Shown here: in pieces, positions 22,478-35,754 of the stretch | How positions within the stretch are numbered: position 1 is the first letter of the stretch | Layout: each line of letters opens with the position of its first letter | DNA from: Hemibagrus wyckioides | Lineage: Eukaryota > Chordata > Actinopteri > Siluriformes > Bagridae | Length of the DNA stretch: 64,000 bases | Assembly: GCF_019097595.1 (NCBI RefSeq) | Contig: NC_080734.1 | Location: 9,989,392 to 10,053,391 of the forward strand | Direction of reading: 5' to 3' | Position numbers and translations under genes: made by a program | The notes under the pieces: generated by a model | What the model was told of the DNA's origin: nothing | Databases searched by the model: none | Seen by the model: the letters and a program-made list of their open reading frames with translations, nothing else

Positions 22478-22655
22478 GTAGTGGGGACGAGGTGAGAATG
22501 GTGTCAGGCACGCAGGGAAAAGGGGAGAATTGTGTTAAGACATGTGAAGACATGGTGGGAGTGGTGCAAGGACTCGCAAGAAAGAAGTAGGAATAGATTT
22601 AGGACATGCTGGGGCAAGGTGGGGATGGTGTCAGGGCACATGGGATGCTCAGGGG
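22478..22655 (+). repeat. Degenerate minisatellite, about 64-bp period
   Basis: Three diverged units begin GGTGAGAATGGTGTCAGGCA at 22491, GGTGGGAGTGGTGCAAGGAC at 22554 and GGTGGGGATGGTGTCAGGGC at 22619. The spacing is 63 and 65 bases. Confidence 0.65.
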
Positions 22656-22941
22656 TCAGATATCTACCACACTGCTTCGTATTTTTGACATGTATGACAC
22701 TCTGTCTTTGTCTATTTGATGATTATAGTCCTTGATTTCTTAATTTTGAGGTCAATGAAAGTTGTGAGAATATAAGCAGACAGTGTTTAGCAAAATCGCA
22801 TACTGCAGCTTTAATTCAAAAGCGAACAAAAACACTACTTCAGCTACAGCATTTCACTTACACTAAAATCATTGTCTGATAGTGATTAATTATGTTTAGG
22901 AAGAAATATTAGGGATAAATAATAACTTTCCATGTTTCAAT

Positions 22942-23032
22942 ACTTCTGTAAATCTGCTTTAAGACAATATCCATTGTTACAAGCGCTATACAACTGAATT
23001 AAATTAAACTGAATTGAATTTGATTGAATTAA
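22942..23032 (+). mobile_element. 3' end of the LINE-like fish repeat
   Basis: TAAATCTGCTTTAAGACAAT, CCATTGTTACAAGCGCTATA and a GAATTGAATT tail match the 3' ends of the repeats at 14.9 and 16.1 kb. Confidence 0.7.
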
Positions 23033-24103
23033 AGAAATGCACTTGACCAAACATACTGCTACTCTAAGTATCACTTACAAAGATCCAGACAGAATATCAG
23101 TCTGTCCCAGACCCAGAATCATCTTACAGGCTTAACTGTGTGAAAAAAAATACAGTAAATGGTTAAAATGTTAATGCGGGTAGAGATTAAACTGAACCTT
23201 AATGAGAGAAAGGCCATCATTTTTTGTTACTTTGCTTTAAATTTTTTTATTAGTTTCCACAAACGATTGCTCTCATATGCACAGTTTCTCTGTATTCTCA
23301 TGTCACTACTCTATTGCTCATGAATACTTTGTCTTCATGCAATTCGTAGAATCTTGTGTGTTATTTTAATGCCAAAACTCAATGATACTGTTCTGTGCAT
23401 TCAGGTCAGCTAGTCTTGCAATCTCTATTAAGGATACTATTTATTAAATGCTATAACCAAAGAGAACTGGCATAAATTTGCACAGTTGTTTTTATTTTTG
23501 ACATTTTTTTCTGCATAAGACCATGGGATTTTGTACAGGCTAGGCCTTAATGACACAGAGTGCCCCTAACCAGCATGGCTCAACAGCAGTAGCTCTAGAA
23601 TAATCTCATCTATGCTTACAAAGAAACATGGAATTAATGTAGAATATCATATCACATCACCCCACATGTTTAAAAATTCTATTATATTTATGTGTGGGAA
23701 TTCTGTGCGTGTCTTACTTTGAATTTCATGAGCAATGTTTTTGTTACTGTCACTGGGGGGCTAACAGTTAATATGGTAACCGGGTTAACCATCACCAGGC
23801 ACCAGCCTACATCTTATTATATAAAGTACAACTCTAGCCCATAAATATTCACACACACACACACACGTTTGTCTCACTATCCATGTGACGACCTTTCACT
23901 GTCATAAATATTAATGCTGTATTGCGGGTAATGTATGCTCTCTTTCCACCAAACTTAATCCCAACACTGACCTTAGTAGCCAAAAGAAAACCTTTTGGCT
24001 CATTTACTTTTTTTTTGATTACAATAAAATGTCCTCACAAGGTCAGAACTGTCAGATATTTGGTTCCCACCAAGATATAAACCATTCAACCCTCTGAAAT
24101 CCA

Positions 24104-24145
<42 letters not shown>

Positions 24146-25811
24146 AAATCTGTTTTTGACTAAGCCATGGTGTGGAGCTCTCCTGCACTGCAGAATGTAT
24201 TTATGTTGCAACACTGACACCAGTGGTGCTGTGTTTATGTTCCAAAAGAAATTAATTGAACATCTGTGAAGGCAGATAAGATCCCTTTTTTGCTTGGCTG
24301 AGGTATTAACTACCCCAATGATAGGCTAAAACAGGCCAGGTCTTTGACAACTGACTGAATAGTGATCCAAAAATGTGAATTAAGACTGGGAATAGGCCGT
24401 CTGTTTCCCCGCCGAGATTTGCATGTACTACTGAGTGCCAAGCAACTCTCCTATGACTATCTGGCAAATGTCAGATGCTGAGTGATCATCCCGTCAGCGG
24501 CTGTACTGCATGCAAGAGGGCTAGATTTGCCCACTGGCTTAGCTTGAGCTATCCATAACCACAGCAGGGGCCAGTGAGGGTGCAATTACTGCCAATACCC
24601 CAGGCTCATCATTACTCGTCCCTGGAAAAGGTGGAGACAAATGGAAATATTTCAATCAAACCAACACTGCATATTCATTCAAACTGAGGCTTTCTCCTTA
24701 CATATTTATCATCAATTCATCTAGAAATTCATTGTTTAAAAGATTGTTCAGCTCGTTGTAAAAATGTCATAGATTAACAATAACAAGCCAATAAAACTAA
24801 TTAGCAGCAGCTCTATAGAATGCAACACTGTTAAAATAATTGTTCAAATCTGTTTAAATCTTGTTTTTGTTAAGATGTGCCACAAATGAACAATAAGATA
24901 ATAAATCTACATAACATTTTGAAAAATAGTCTGCTTACCACTAAACCTACTATTTACTGATTTACTAAGATCCTAAAGAAATACTGCTAATTTGCATGTG
25001 CGGTCTAATCAATTAGGAGAGCAGTTAGTGAATGTGCTGTGGCTCAATGACAAATTAAGTAAATGTTGTCAAGTACAGTGAGGAGGAATATTTAAAGGTG
25101 TGCTACTTGCTCTCCGAAGCTGTAATAAGGTCAGATCTCGGCTGAAAGAGTAAAACTGAAACTTGCCATATGTGTGCATTATTACATGGCAACCCCAAGC
25201 TAATTACAGAGAAAACAACTGTTCAGCTTTTCATAATAATAAATAATTACACATGGCCTTTCTTTGTCCTGAAGGCTTTACTTCTGACTGCTCACGACTG
25301 CTCACTTCTGAACTGAATCCTGAATGAACACAAAAGTAACCAATAACCATTTATATCTCTCTTTTTTATCGTAGTTGGTTCAACCATTGTCATATAAAAA
25401 TATGTAGATTAAAATACTTAATTCTTTAAATTAACGAACAAGACACACATCCTACAGTAGAAAACAAAATCATCATATAAAGTCACTAAACACTGGCCAT
25501 GGTCGTTTTTTTCTTTTCTTCTGCTACTCTGAGATTATAGCGAGTTATTAAACCACAATTAATTATTAAACACTATTTTCCAGGATCATTAAAAAAGGTC
25601 AGCTACAAATTTTCAAAAACATTTTGATGAACTGCACTGCTTTCTTTGGTATGTATGCATTTAATATTTCTCTTGGGAAATGCTTTCAAATTCACTATTA
25701 CAATAATGCTGAAGAAAAAAAGTCTTAAATCAATAATCATTAATTAATTAACCACAACCCAACAGTTTTGAACCAGTGAGGTTTTACATGGTGATATTTT
25801 GTTTGCTGTGT
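23033..25811. other. Repeat-poor intron with candidate conserved elements
   Basis: Apart from CA runs at 23850-23866 and 24105-24143, no repeat was recognised. The part from 24400 to 25290 is of mixed composition with TAATTA, TTTGCAT and CAATTA motifs such as TCTAATCAATTAGGAGAG. It may contain enhancers of the large neural gene, but this is inference. Confidence 0.4.
24105..24143. repeat. (CA)n microsatellite
   Basis: About 19 uninterrupted CA units. Confidence 0.97.
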
Positions 25812-27345
25812 TGCCGCCACACAGCTCCTCAATCCTGACCTCATACAGAAAGCGAGAAAGTTTGTGAACCCTTACAATTTGCTGTAATTCTGCATCTAGA
25901 TAAAGATAATCCAATTAAACATTTTACATTTATTTATTTAGAGCAAAATTATTCCAAATGAAATATTTTGGTCAGAAAAAGTGTGTAAATATCAACAATT
26001 TTAAGAGTGGGGTATTTGAGGATGGAGATAATTGAAATCTGATGTTTCAATTGGGTCTTCACTATCAATGTCTGGTCTTCACCACACAGGAAATGAAATG
26101 AGATTCCTGAAGAGCTCAAAAAAAAAAAAAACAGAAATCAGTTATCGAAGCTCACCAGACTGGAAAAGGTTACTAAAGATTTCTAAAGAGTTTGGCCTCC
26201 ACCATTCCACTGTGAGGCAGATGATATACAAATAGAAAAAATCAGCTCCATAGTAACTCCGGCAAGGAGTGATGTGATCATCCAGCAAAATTCACTCCAA
26301 AGGTGCAGCGAAGAGCATTACTGAAAATCAGAAAGAACCCCAGGGTAACATCTAAGGACCTACGTGTCACTTCTGTATTGGGAAATGTCAAACGTTCAGG
26401 AGTCTACCATCAGGTAAATACTGAACAAGAATAGTATGAATGGCAGGATAGCAAGTAGGAGGGTACTGCTCTTCAAAAAAGAACACTGCTGCCTGTCAGA
26501 AGTTTGCTCAAGACTACGTGTATATGCCAGACACCTATTGGGAAGATGTTTTTTGGACAGAGTAGAACTTTTTTTTTTTAAACCCAAGCACTGCATTTCT
26601 ACATACTGTAAGAATCTCATCCCAACCAGGAAGCATGGGGGTGGCAGTATCATGGTTTTGGAGTTGTTTCAGGTCCAGGGCATCTTACTATTATTGATAA
26701 CATGAATTCAGGATTTTACCAAATTCTACAGGAGAATGTGACCTGTACCGCCTTTAACCCGAAGTTTAACCATAAGTAGGTCATGCAGCAATACAACCTC
26801 CATTTTAACACAAGAAAGTCTACAAGAAACTGTAAAAGCAGGAGAAGCAGAAAAAGTCCAGACCTTAACCTAATAGAAATTTTGTAGAAGGACCTAAAGA
26901 GTGGTTTGTGCAAGGAACATCTCTAAGTTGAAACTTTTTTATGTTGGAAGGAATGCACCAAAATCCCTCCAACACATGGTGCAGGATTAATCAGGATTGA
27001 AGTTCCTGCTTTTCAGTGAGGTGACACCAGTCACTGGAAGCAAATACTTTTCTCCGACAAAGATATTTCATTGTGGATAATTAATAATGATTAATGATTT
27101 GCATCATCTCTTTAATTAATTTCTCTGGATCTAGTTTTAGGACTTAGAAGAAGACCTGATCATATTTCAAGTCAAATGTATACAAAAATACAGCAAATTC
27201 AGAAACTCTCTAGTGCATTGTATATGTGTGGTTCTCTGGTTTCCTCTCACCTCCCAAAAACTTGCCAGATGGTGGATTGACTGAGATAAAATGCTTCTAG
27301 GTGTGAATAAGTACATGAATGAGTGTATGCATGGTGTACTACAGA
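25812..27345 (+). mobile_element. SINE interrupted by a Tc1-like element
   Basis: The 5' piece at 25812-25843 (TTGCCGCCACACAGCTCCTC) and the 3' piece at 27223-27345 (GGTTCTCTGGTTTCCTCTCA, GGTGGATTGACTGAG, AGGTGTGAATAAGTACATG) are the two sides of one plus-strand SINE. The Tc1 relic at 25844-27222 sits between them. Confidence 0.75.
25844..27222 (+). mobile_element. Decayed Tc1-like element
   Basis: Ends TACAGAAAGCGAGAAAGTTT followed by GTGAACCC, and AAATTCAGAAACTCTCTAGT followed by GCATTGTA, are worn inverted repeats with TA at the tips. Inside on the plus strand are remnants of the N-terminal helix-turn-helix (TTTGGCCTCCACCATTCCAC) and of the GGGS motif (AAGCATGGGGGTGGCAGTAT), with DNA for the later catalytic region decayed. 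At 1.38 kb it is close to the family length but many stops and an A-run near 26120 break the frame. Confidence 0.8.
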
Positions 27346-28364
27346 ACACAGATGGCTTTTTTTATACACATGAAGGAATTAATTCAGTTATGCTAACCAA
27401 AGAGTTTTGTAATTATTATTGAGTTTTCACTATATTTCGATCCTGTCTAATATTGTAAGGATGTAGGATAGATCAAATATGATCTGTCTGCAGATCACTG
27501 ACACAGAATGTGTGTATGGACACGATTTTCTGGAATATATGTTTTTTATTATGATTATCAATGATCCAGAACCGGAAGCTTAAGAAAAGACGGGGAAAAA
27601 AGTTTTTTTTCATTATTTCATGTTTTAGGAGAGTACTCTAGGTGCAGGTGGGAAATGCTACCTCTGCTACTGCTGGAATCACAACAACTCTGCTGGATGG
27701 TGGATTTTGAGGTCATTCCGCAGTAATGAGCAGTAAACAGTGAAAACTCAGAATGCTGACATTTTCCATTTCTGTTATTTTGCTGCTACACAAAGTGTTT
27801 GAATGCTTCTGCAGTGACCAGCAGAGTGTTTTCTTCCTTTTTTTCAGCCGGAAAACCGCACATACCGCTTCTGACCGTTTGTTTTTTTTACCTTTACAAA
27901 ACCGTTCACCTAAAAATTCAACGTGAGACAGTGAACAATTTTTATATTTGTGTTTGTTTCCCCATGTTGGCAGAAAAATGCGCGTCATGCAGTACAAACA
28001 CCTTGCTGTGCAGCTACAGGCTACACCTTTATAGATTATGTTTGTAATAAAGTGCACAGCTTGTGGTTTTGTGATTTCAATGAGTATCTATGGAATTTAC
28101 GCTTCGCTCGTGCTCACAAAAAAAAGACACAAAGCATCAAACAGGGCAGCGCAGCACGCAGGAGCAAATTTGACACTTCACTGACTCTGCTCTGATGCAG
28201 CAGGTGTGGGGTGAAACGTTTTTAAAATGGAACTGCATGAGGTGTTGACACGACCTGAGATGTCAGGCTACATGTGACATTAGGACGCAACACAGCCAAT
28301 ATAAAATGGCCTTAAAAGGCTTTTTTTCAATCCTACATAGGAACGTCTATAAACGTTTAGCTGA
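27346..28364. other. Unassigned intron sequence
   Basis: Overlapping short frames on both strands around 27713-28195 are not similar to any known family. Confidence 0.5.
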
Positions 28365-28533
28365 TACATAACATTACAGGCATTTGGCAATTTATCTCAT
28401 TTTATACAACTAAGCAACTGAGGGTTAAGGGCCTTGCTCAGGGGCCCAGCTATGGCAGCTTGGTGGACCTGGGATTCAAACACACAACCTTCCCATCAAT
28501 AGTCCAACACCTTAACCACTTGGCTACCACAAA
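28365..28533 (-). mobile_element. tRNA-derived SINE, GGCATTTGGCAGA-tail family
   Basis: Read on the minus strand it starts GTGGTAGCCAAGTGGTTAAG (A-box-like), has a B box in GTGTTTGAATCCCAGGTCC and GGGCCCCTGAGCAAGGCCCT in the body. The tail AAATGCCTGTAATG is shortened. Confidence 0.8.
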
Positions 28534-31097
28534 ATCGCTACTAAGAACGCACCTCAATTTCTGTCCTCAAATCAACATAAACTGCATCTACAGGCTAAAA
28601 CCAGAATAATGTGTAATATATGGAGATTATATTCTGCTCTGTCGAGCATGATGACAGAATGATAAGTGTATGTTTACTGATAGCATTAACAGCATTATGG
28701 TTCCTGAAGGAAAGCATCAAACTGCGTAATGCGTCTCTCAACTTTCTTTTCCTGAGTTCACTTAGTTAAGTTCATGCTGTCGGGCATTTAATATCCAGCA
28801 CCACAGCCCATCCTGTCCTCATGAGACTCAGCAGGACTACTGGATATGCAAGACGAGTCTGCGTGTCACTGGCAATAAGATAAAGAGTCCAAGCAGCAGC
28901 AGGACCAGGGAGATAAATCACATCCAGGGTTCGAGCATAACATCATGTGTCGCATTAATGTTTTCAGGATATTAAATCAAGCCATCAAAATTAGCGTATA
29001 TTATTTTAAAAAAAGGATGTCTCATACCCAAATACCTTTACTGTAACCAAACATAGTGGTGGGCTGTGTCATTCCTATAATCTAATCCCGCCAGGATTAC
29101 GCAAAATAAATGTAAAATCAAGCAACTCCCTTATGACTGGAGTAGTTTCCAGTTATTCTAAATTACAGATTTTCTGCAGACCTAAACCAAGACACGTCAT
29201 GTTACATCATCAGCATGCACATTCATCCAAATCCCTCTTCAATTCACGTGCATCAGACATGAGTACAGCAGTCACAGAAAGTAGTTACATATGTGTGTTC
29301 ACTTTAAAAGGAGTTTAAAAGAAGAATCCTGCTCTTGCAGTTTCACCAATTCAAATAGCTTTTTGCAAGAAAAAGCACCAAAACTCTGCAAGTTGCATCA
29401 CGAATTTTAAAAAGCTCAACAATCAAGCATTTTTAGCCGTAATAATCACATAAAAGCTTCCATGAACTCCTGGGCAGACTGATCACCACAGGCTAAAATA
29501 TGAAATGAAATACATCAGAATGTGGACATAATGAGCCACGAAGTTCAACACAAGTGAAATGATTAAAACTCTAAACAAAACATGATCGGAAATGACATTT
29601 TATTTGGATCATGTCCAAGTCTAGACACAACTAATGCTCCTTTATCAGCATATCTGCCAAAAAGGTTATGAGTTGACATTACACGTGTCACGTACCACAA
29701 TCCCACCACGAACCTGCAGCGTGGCTTATTTATTTGACGAACTGTCAGAATGGATTATTGTGCTCATCTGTCTGATACTATCCGGCCAAAAAAGAGAAAA
29801 AGACTAAATGTTTTAGTCTGCCTGGTCATAACAAGAGCTTAAATAAGGAACCAGAAGAAATCTTTGAATGAGGAATTTTCAAATGCCATTTCTATCACAG
29901 CAGAGAGAAAGGGCACAGAGACAGACATGACAGTAGAATTAAGCCTTAAGTCATAGGTTGCTGAAGCTAGATACGGACGGGAAGATTGTTAAGTCATTCC
30001 TTTGCATGCAAGGTTTTTTGTTTTTTTTCTGTAATGCAGCAGAGAGAGGAAAAACAGCTTCAGCTTTGAGTGTCATAGAAACATTCAAAGGCACTGTCAC
30101 TATTTCTTTTTTTTATTACAGTACATATTATTATTAATGTTACGTATTATTATTTATTATGTAATTTTATTATTATTACGTATATCTTCTCGAGTGACAG
30201 CTACGCCCCTTATTTGGTAATTAATTTGTTGGCAATTAGTTTTTGGTCATTTTCTTTTAACATCAATTAAAGTACCACACAAAAGGTAAAAAGTAAATTC
30301 GTTAGGAATTGGAAGCGTGATTTTAATTATTTGTGCAGTGTGTGTCGTCAGGCACGTATGGCTCTCCACGTCTGTGTTTTCTCATCACGATTGAGTAAAT
30401 AAAGCATGGGCATGTCGGCCAATTTATTATCAGCATGCAAAATAAATACGCTATCTTGTGTGTTTTATTACAGTCCGAACGCATTCATTAACATGGAAGT
30501 CTATTGCGATTCCATTACCTTAATAAGCTATTAACACCACTACTAGGACATTACATCGCCATCAACACACATTAAAACATCAACGTCAATCAAAGAAAAA
30601 AAATGTTAGCAAGACGGCATAGCTAGCGGCTAACAATCGAGTCAGTGTGATTCATACTGCTGCTTTAACGCTAGAAATAACCAACTATCTAATATCCTAC
30701 AATATTACCAGAAACACATGTTCTCTTTTCTCTGTGAGTGTTTGAGGGATATTGTGTTACAAAGACTGGAATGCAAGTGCAAACCTTTGCTAACGGTCCA
30801 AAATCCAACGTCTAAAGATAGCATTATTCCTCCAATACAAAGGTTCAAATGAAGAGAAAACTGGCAAGGTTTTTTTTTTTTTTTTTCAAAGTGAATGTCT
30901 GACAATGACAAATATAGACAGAAGAGCAGAGAATAAGGCTCGGTAATGTGCACTGAGACAATAACACTGTCACCATGGGAAGCACGGGTGAGGAGGATGA
31001 GACTGTGACAGATGGAAATAAGCGGCTGGCTGACATAAATTACAACATATGTGTTTTGTCTTCTGCACCAATTGTCCGTTCGTCTGAACAGAAGAAA

Positions 31098-31128
<31 letters not shown>

Positions 31129-33711
31129 TGTAAAGCTACAAGGGGTGAAATGCTGGAATGTGAAGTCTATTATCTGATTTTAAAAAAAGAAGGTATTATA
31201 TTTTTTTAAAAATACAAATATTAAATAAAGTAGGCTAAGCGTCAGTTTGAATTAAAGCAGTAATGATAAGCTACAGTGCATTAATCAGTAAGAGCAAAAT
31301 AATCATTATTATTTTGGATGGATACATTTTGATGGATACAAGTAAAACACAACAATTAAAGCTATTCGGTTCTCTCCACTGATGCTGAAAGTTGTTCGAG
31401 TTTCATTTTACACAGCAGGGCTGATTCCAGTGTTGAAAGAACGTAATATTACTGACAAACACAATAATGGTGGCATCCCATGTGTTAATCCATATGACTG
31501 TGACTAAAACGCACCATTATAGGCTTTAATGTCAGGGAATAAAGAAATAAAGCGGTGGGAGCAAAATCATCCGTTTTGTTCAAATCCCCTCTACACTATG
31601 ATAAATGTGCTCTGGGAAAAGGAAAGCTGTGTGAAATGTTTCTATGACAAAGAATTGTCGTGAGGCTTTAAACGTGTGTAAATCAAACAGAAGGCATTAG
31701 CCACTGGCTCACACAGTTCGTTTTCAGCAAACGCGTGTCACTTTGGAGAAAGTGTCTCTGTAGAGAATGATGGGAGGCCATTATTCAAACATCACTGAGG
31801 GGAAAAACAGTGATGGGGGGAAAAAAAAGCACCTGCCAGGACAAAATGATAACAAGGTGCTTATTTGAAGTGTGAGGAATGATGTTTGCGGCTTTTTCCT
31901 AGTGGGGAGTCTTTAGGAAAGACAGAGGGAGAGGAAGAGAACGTCCCAGAGAAGGAATAACGGCTAAGACATTTAGAGAAATCCGGACAAGCTGGAACGG
32001 ATAATGGTGAAATACAATGATAAAGTGGTAGGATTTTAATAAATGAATGAATATATTTGGGGCAGAGCAATAAAAATGGGTTGAAAAACATGACATCATC
32101 ACCTTTTCACAACTCAAAATCCAGAGGATGAGTCTGGAGGAGGAGACATCGGTGTGTATTTACGCCACCTATATATGCAGCAGAAGCATCACGCCATTCA
32201 GTACCACCATCAGTGTTGTCTCGTGCACACTCCTCTCTCAATTAATCTCCTAAAAGTCATGATTAATAAAAGCACTTCGGCCTCCAACAAGAGTTCAATT
32301 AAAATGAAAGGTGATGTTGATCAGAAAAAGCATTTTACAGGGAGTTTAGATTAAGGCTACCACACCTCGCCAACATGCCATTAAAAACAGATTAACGCTG
32401 TAATTGCCATGACATTAATTTGCATATCATAAACAGGTCTAGTTACCTCCTGTTTGTTTTTTTTGTAGTTTTTTCTTTTTGGTGTCGGCAATGGTGCTAT
32501 CCTCAGCACACGGTGCATCGGTGTCAGAACAACAAAGGTGTGATTGCATAATGACATCTTTTGAGAAATAATTACATCCTCACAAACCCAACATAATTAC
32601 TCAGGTATAATCACAGGAGATGTTGACGAGAACAGTCAAATGGAATAAGGCCGGTGAAGGGAAGAGGGAGCGCTGCCTAAACAGATTCTGTTTCCTGTTC
32701 ACTCTGTGCACAAGCAGCATTTTAAATAATCAAGCTTTTAGTTTAGCTGACCGTTAACTGCGACGGCGCACTGATGAAATTTCTCTTTAAGAAAAGTATA
32801 TTTCTCATATCACATTGTGCCAAGCTGAAATCTTGGCAAGCCAGCTACAAATACAATGCAAGGTGATGAATTACGCTCTAGTGCAAAAAAAAAAAAAAAA
32901 AATCAAGATGGTGTCCCCACTTTGGCACAGGAACACAATGTAATTTCAGTTAAGATCCATTTGAAGGAGAATTAAGGAGAATGATTTCAACCCAGTTCTT
33001 CAGATTAGAAACGGATAGGTAATACATTTGCCATTTAGTGTTACTGAAATCCCAAAGGCGTGTTATTAATTCCCGTATTGTGTGAAACAGCAAACATTAC
33101 TTGAACGTAGATTCTGTTTTTTGACACGCTTTAGAACCTCGGTGTGTGAACAAATGCTGCGTCTTTCATTCTTAATGTTTCTGTTTTGTATGTTAAACTG
33201 CAGAACTCCTAGAAGGACATAATGTCCCCGTGGAAATGTGCTGTGCCTGCGGATATTTTTAACTTAGCATAGCATAGTATATTGCCCAATTAAGGACATA
33301 ACTAATTCAGCTTTATACTCACAGTAAACGTAATTTCGGAAAGACACGCGGACAATAAATCAGTGGCTTATTTGGTGCATTAACAATAGATTTTTAAAAA
33401 ATCTAGAACAACTTACAGCATGTGGCCAAAAAAAAAAGCAGCTCACAGTCTTAAATCACTGATGTGGCTGAAGATGACAAAGACTTATTAAGGCTCATGC
33501 TGAAAGTTTTAGACTCATCAGGGGTTTTTGTTTTTGTTTTTTACCAGTAATATATGGGATGAAACTTTGTGCAACTTTCCAGCCTTGTAGGTTGTAGGGA
33601 CAGTTGAAATAAAAATCACATGGCCTTCAGTCCAGTTTGGGTGAGTCTGTGCCCATGTTAGCCTCAGGTTAATTTTCTTGGCTAAGATGATGGGAAACTG
33701 ATGTGTTCTAC
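28534..33711. other. Long repeat-poor intron
   Basis: Apart from an AT run with A-stretch at 31094-31129 and mononucleotide runs near 30870 and 32885, no mobile element was recognised over five kilobases. The part 32350-32900 is rich in TAATT and TTTGCATAT-like octamer and homeodomain cores. No coding frame is supported. It is a candidate cluster of conserved non-coding elements. Confidence 0.45.
31094..31129. repeat. A-run followed by (TA)n
   Basis: Thirteen A bases followed by about eleven TA units. Confidence 0.95.
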
Positions 33712-33894
33712 ATTTACATTTCTAGCATTTGGCAGATGCCCTCATCTATAGAGACTTGCATTTTATCTCATTTAACAGATCTGAGCTATTGAGGGTTAAG
33801 AGCCTTGTTTGGGGGCTTGGCAGTGGTAGGTGGACCTGGGATTCAAACTCACAACCAATCAATTGTCTATACCTTTGACCACTGAGCTACCACA
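33712..33894 (-). mobile_element. tRNA-derived SINE, nearly full length
   Basis: Minus strand reads GTGGTAGCTCAGTGGTCAAA (A box), GTGAGTTTGAATCCCAGGTC (B box) and ends with GGGCATCTGCCAAATGCTAG and AAATGTAAATGTAG. It is one of the most complete members of this family in the window. Confidence 0.85.
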
Positions 33895-33904
33895 TCCCCC
33901 CTTC

Positions 33905-34370
33905 GACTGTTACAGCTCATCCACCACAAGGCTTGATGTGTTGTGTGTTCTGAGACGCTTTACTGTGGTTATAAACAGTGCTTATTTGAGTTAAAATAGA
34001 CTTCCTGTCAGCTCAAACCAGTCTGGTCATTCTTTTCTGATCTCTCTCATCAACAAGGTGTTTCACCCTACAGAACCTCTGCTCACATGATGCTTTTTTT
34101 TTTTTTTTTTTTACACATTTTGTGTTAACTCTAGAGACTGCTGTGTGTGAAAATCCCAGGAGATCAGCAGTTTCTAAAATACTCAAATCAGCACATCTAG
34201 CTCCAACAACCATGCCACGGTTAAAGTCACAGAGATTACACTGTGCCTTCATTCTGAAGCCCTTGACCTCTTTCTGCATGATTATATGTATTGTGCTGCA
34301 GCCACGTGATTGGCTGCATGAAAGTGCAGGTGTATAGGTGTTTCTAATAAAGTGAGTGGATATATAGTAT
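33905..34370 (-). mobile_element. Truncated Tc1-like element
   Basis: The end at 34340-34370 (GGTGTTTCTAATAAAGTGAG) is the typical terminal sequence of a fish Tc1 family. The interior encodes the transposase N-terminus on the minus strand. The other end is missing, since it runs up to the neighbouring SINE. Confidence 0.8.
34013..34279 (-). pseudogene. Tc1-like transposase N-terminal fragment
   Basis: The translated stretch contains NRGMVVGARCADLSILETAD and LLGFSHTAVSRV, the helix-turn-helix of a fish Tc1 transposase, and later VDERDQKRMTRLV from the second paired-like subdomain. An A-run encoding a lysine string (34094-34115) has expanded inside it. No catalytic domain is present. It is the same transposase family as the relic at 1960-2610. 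Confidence 0.85.
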
Positions 34371-34939
34371 ACAGTATATTAGTGTTTGGAAGTAATTAGC
34401 GAGTTGTTGGTTATGAAGAAATGACACTAATAAAGCTTAAGTACATATTTAATGGTGCCGTTATTTTCATTATGACCCTTTTCCATTAACAAACTACTTT
34501 TTCACTGAGTAGCATCCACCGTTTTGTAGCTCTACACCGCTACTCTTCCCCTTTTCACATATTTTTATTTCCGTTGATTAAGTAGATGGTTAAAGAAACA
34601 TCATCATGATCACATTAAGTAATTTCTGTTGAATTAATAATGAAGCTATGATTAATCAATATAGATAACTTGGATGGAGCATAAGCTCTGCCTTCAAATA
34701 TTTATCCTAATTAGCATCAGCCAGTATGAAAGAAGCCATGATGTTATTATTTGTATTATTGCACCAAACAACCAAATGCATCTTTTTTGTTCCATGTTAT
34801 ATGGTTAATGCCAATAAACACTAACTAGACTAGTAATTAAACTTCCTGTGGAGCATCAATGCATTAATTAGTTAAAGAAAGCCAAAGAATATCTAGAACT
34901 CTAGAGGAGGCCATGAACCAAATTTTATGACTGTGTAAG
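34371..34939. other. Unassigned intron sequence
   Basis: AT-rich, nothing recognised. Confidence 0.5.
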
Positions 34940-35075
34940 AGGGTCATTAGCCAGAGCACCAACCCAAAATGATGCTACCACCACCGTGCTTCATGTGAAC
35001 ATGGTTTTATTAGGGTGCACATTAACACAGACAGTTTTTCATTCTTTTCGTTGAACGTTTGATTAAAGTTGTTTT
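34940..35075 (-). pseudogene. Short Tc1-like transposase relic
   Basis: GATGCTACCACCACCGTGCT is the reverse complement of the KHGGGS motif region of Tc1 transposases. The surroundings resemble those at 35755-35960. Confidence 0.5.
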
Positions 35076-35600
35076 ACAGTGAAGTCATGTTACTAACGCC
35101 TCAGTGAGTGTGAGTTACAAATTACAAATTATTATTATTATTAGTCTGCTTTGTTAAATAATGAACATAATATGAATAATATTGAATAATATTGAATATT
35201 GAATAATAGTACAGCATTATTTTTAATAATAGCAAATTGTGTAAAAACAGTAAACCAGTCCTTTGGGCAGATTATTTCTGTCAAATCTAGTTAATAAGTT
35301 GAAACTCTGGAGAATATATTAGTATGTTCTCCTCACTTATATTTGTTCTCTTTGCTTCTTTTTATAAGCTCAAAACAATATTACAATGTACTTGCTTTTT
35401 CAAAAAAAAAAAAAAAACCATATTGCATTTCAAGTAAGTATTGGAAACCCAATTCAGGAATACAAAAGAGTGACCAAAATACATTTTATGGGCAATCATA
35501 ACCAACCTGCTATGCAGTTTGTGACAATATGCACTCTCAAGCAATGAGGTGAGCACGAGAGCATGAAATTGAGTAGTGGGACTTTATATAGTTATGCAGT

Positions 35601-35603
<3 letters not shown>

Positions 35604-35637
<34 letters not shown>
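35604..35637. repeat. (AG)n microsatellite
   Basis: About 17 AG units. Confidence 0.97.
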
Positions 35638-35641
<4 letters not shown>

Positions 35642-35754
35642 GTATCTTGTACTGTTGTTAGTATTGTGTAAGATAAAAAGAAGTCCGGTTATATCTATCA
35701 ACATAAATCAAATTTCATATTAAAAAATGAGAAGAATAGTCTGTCTAAAGCTGG

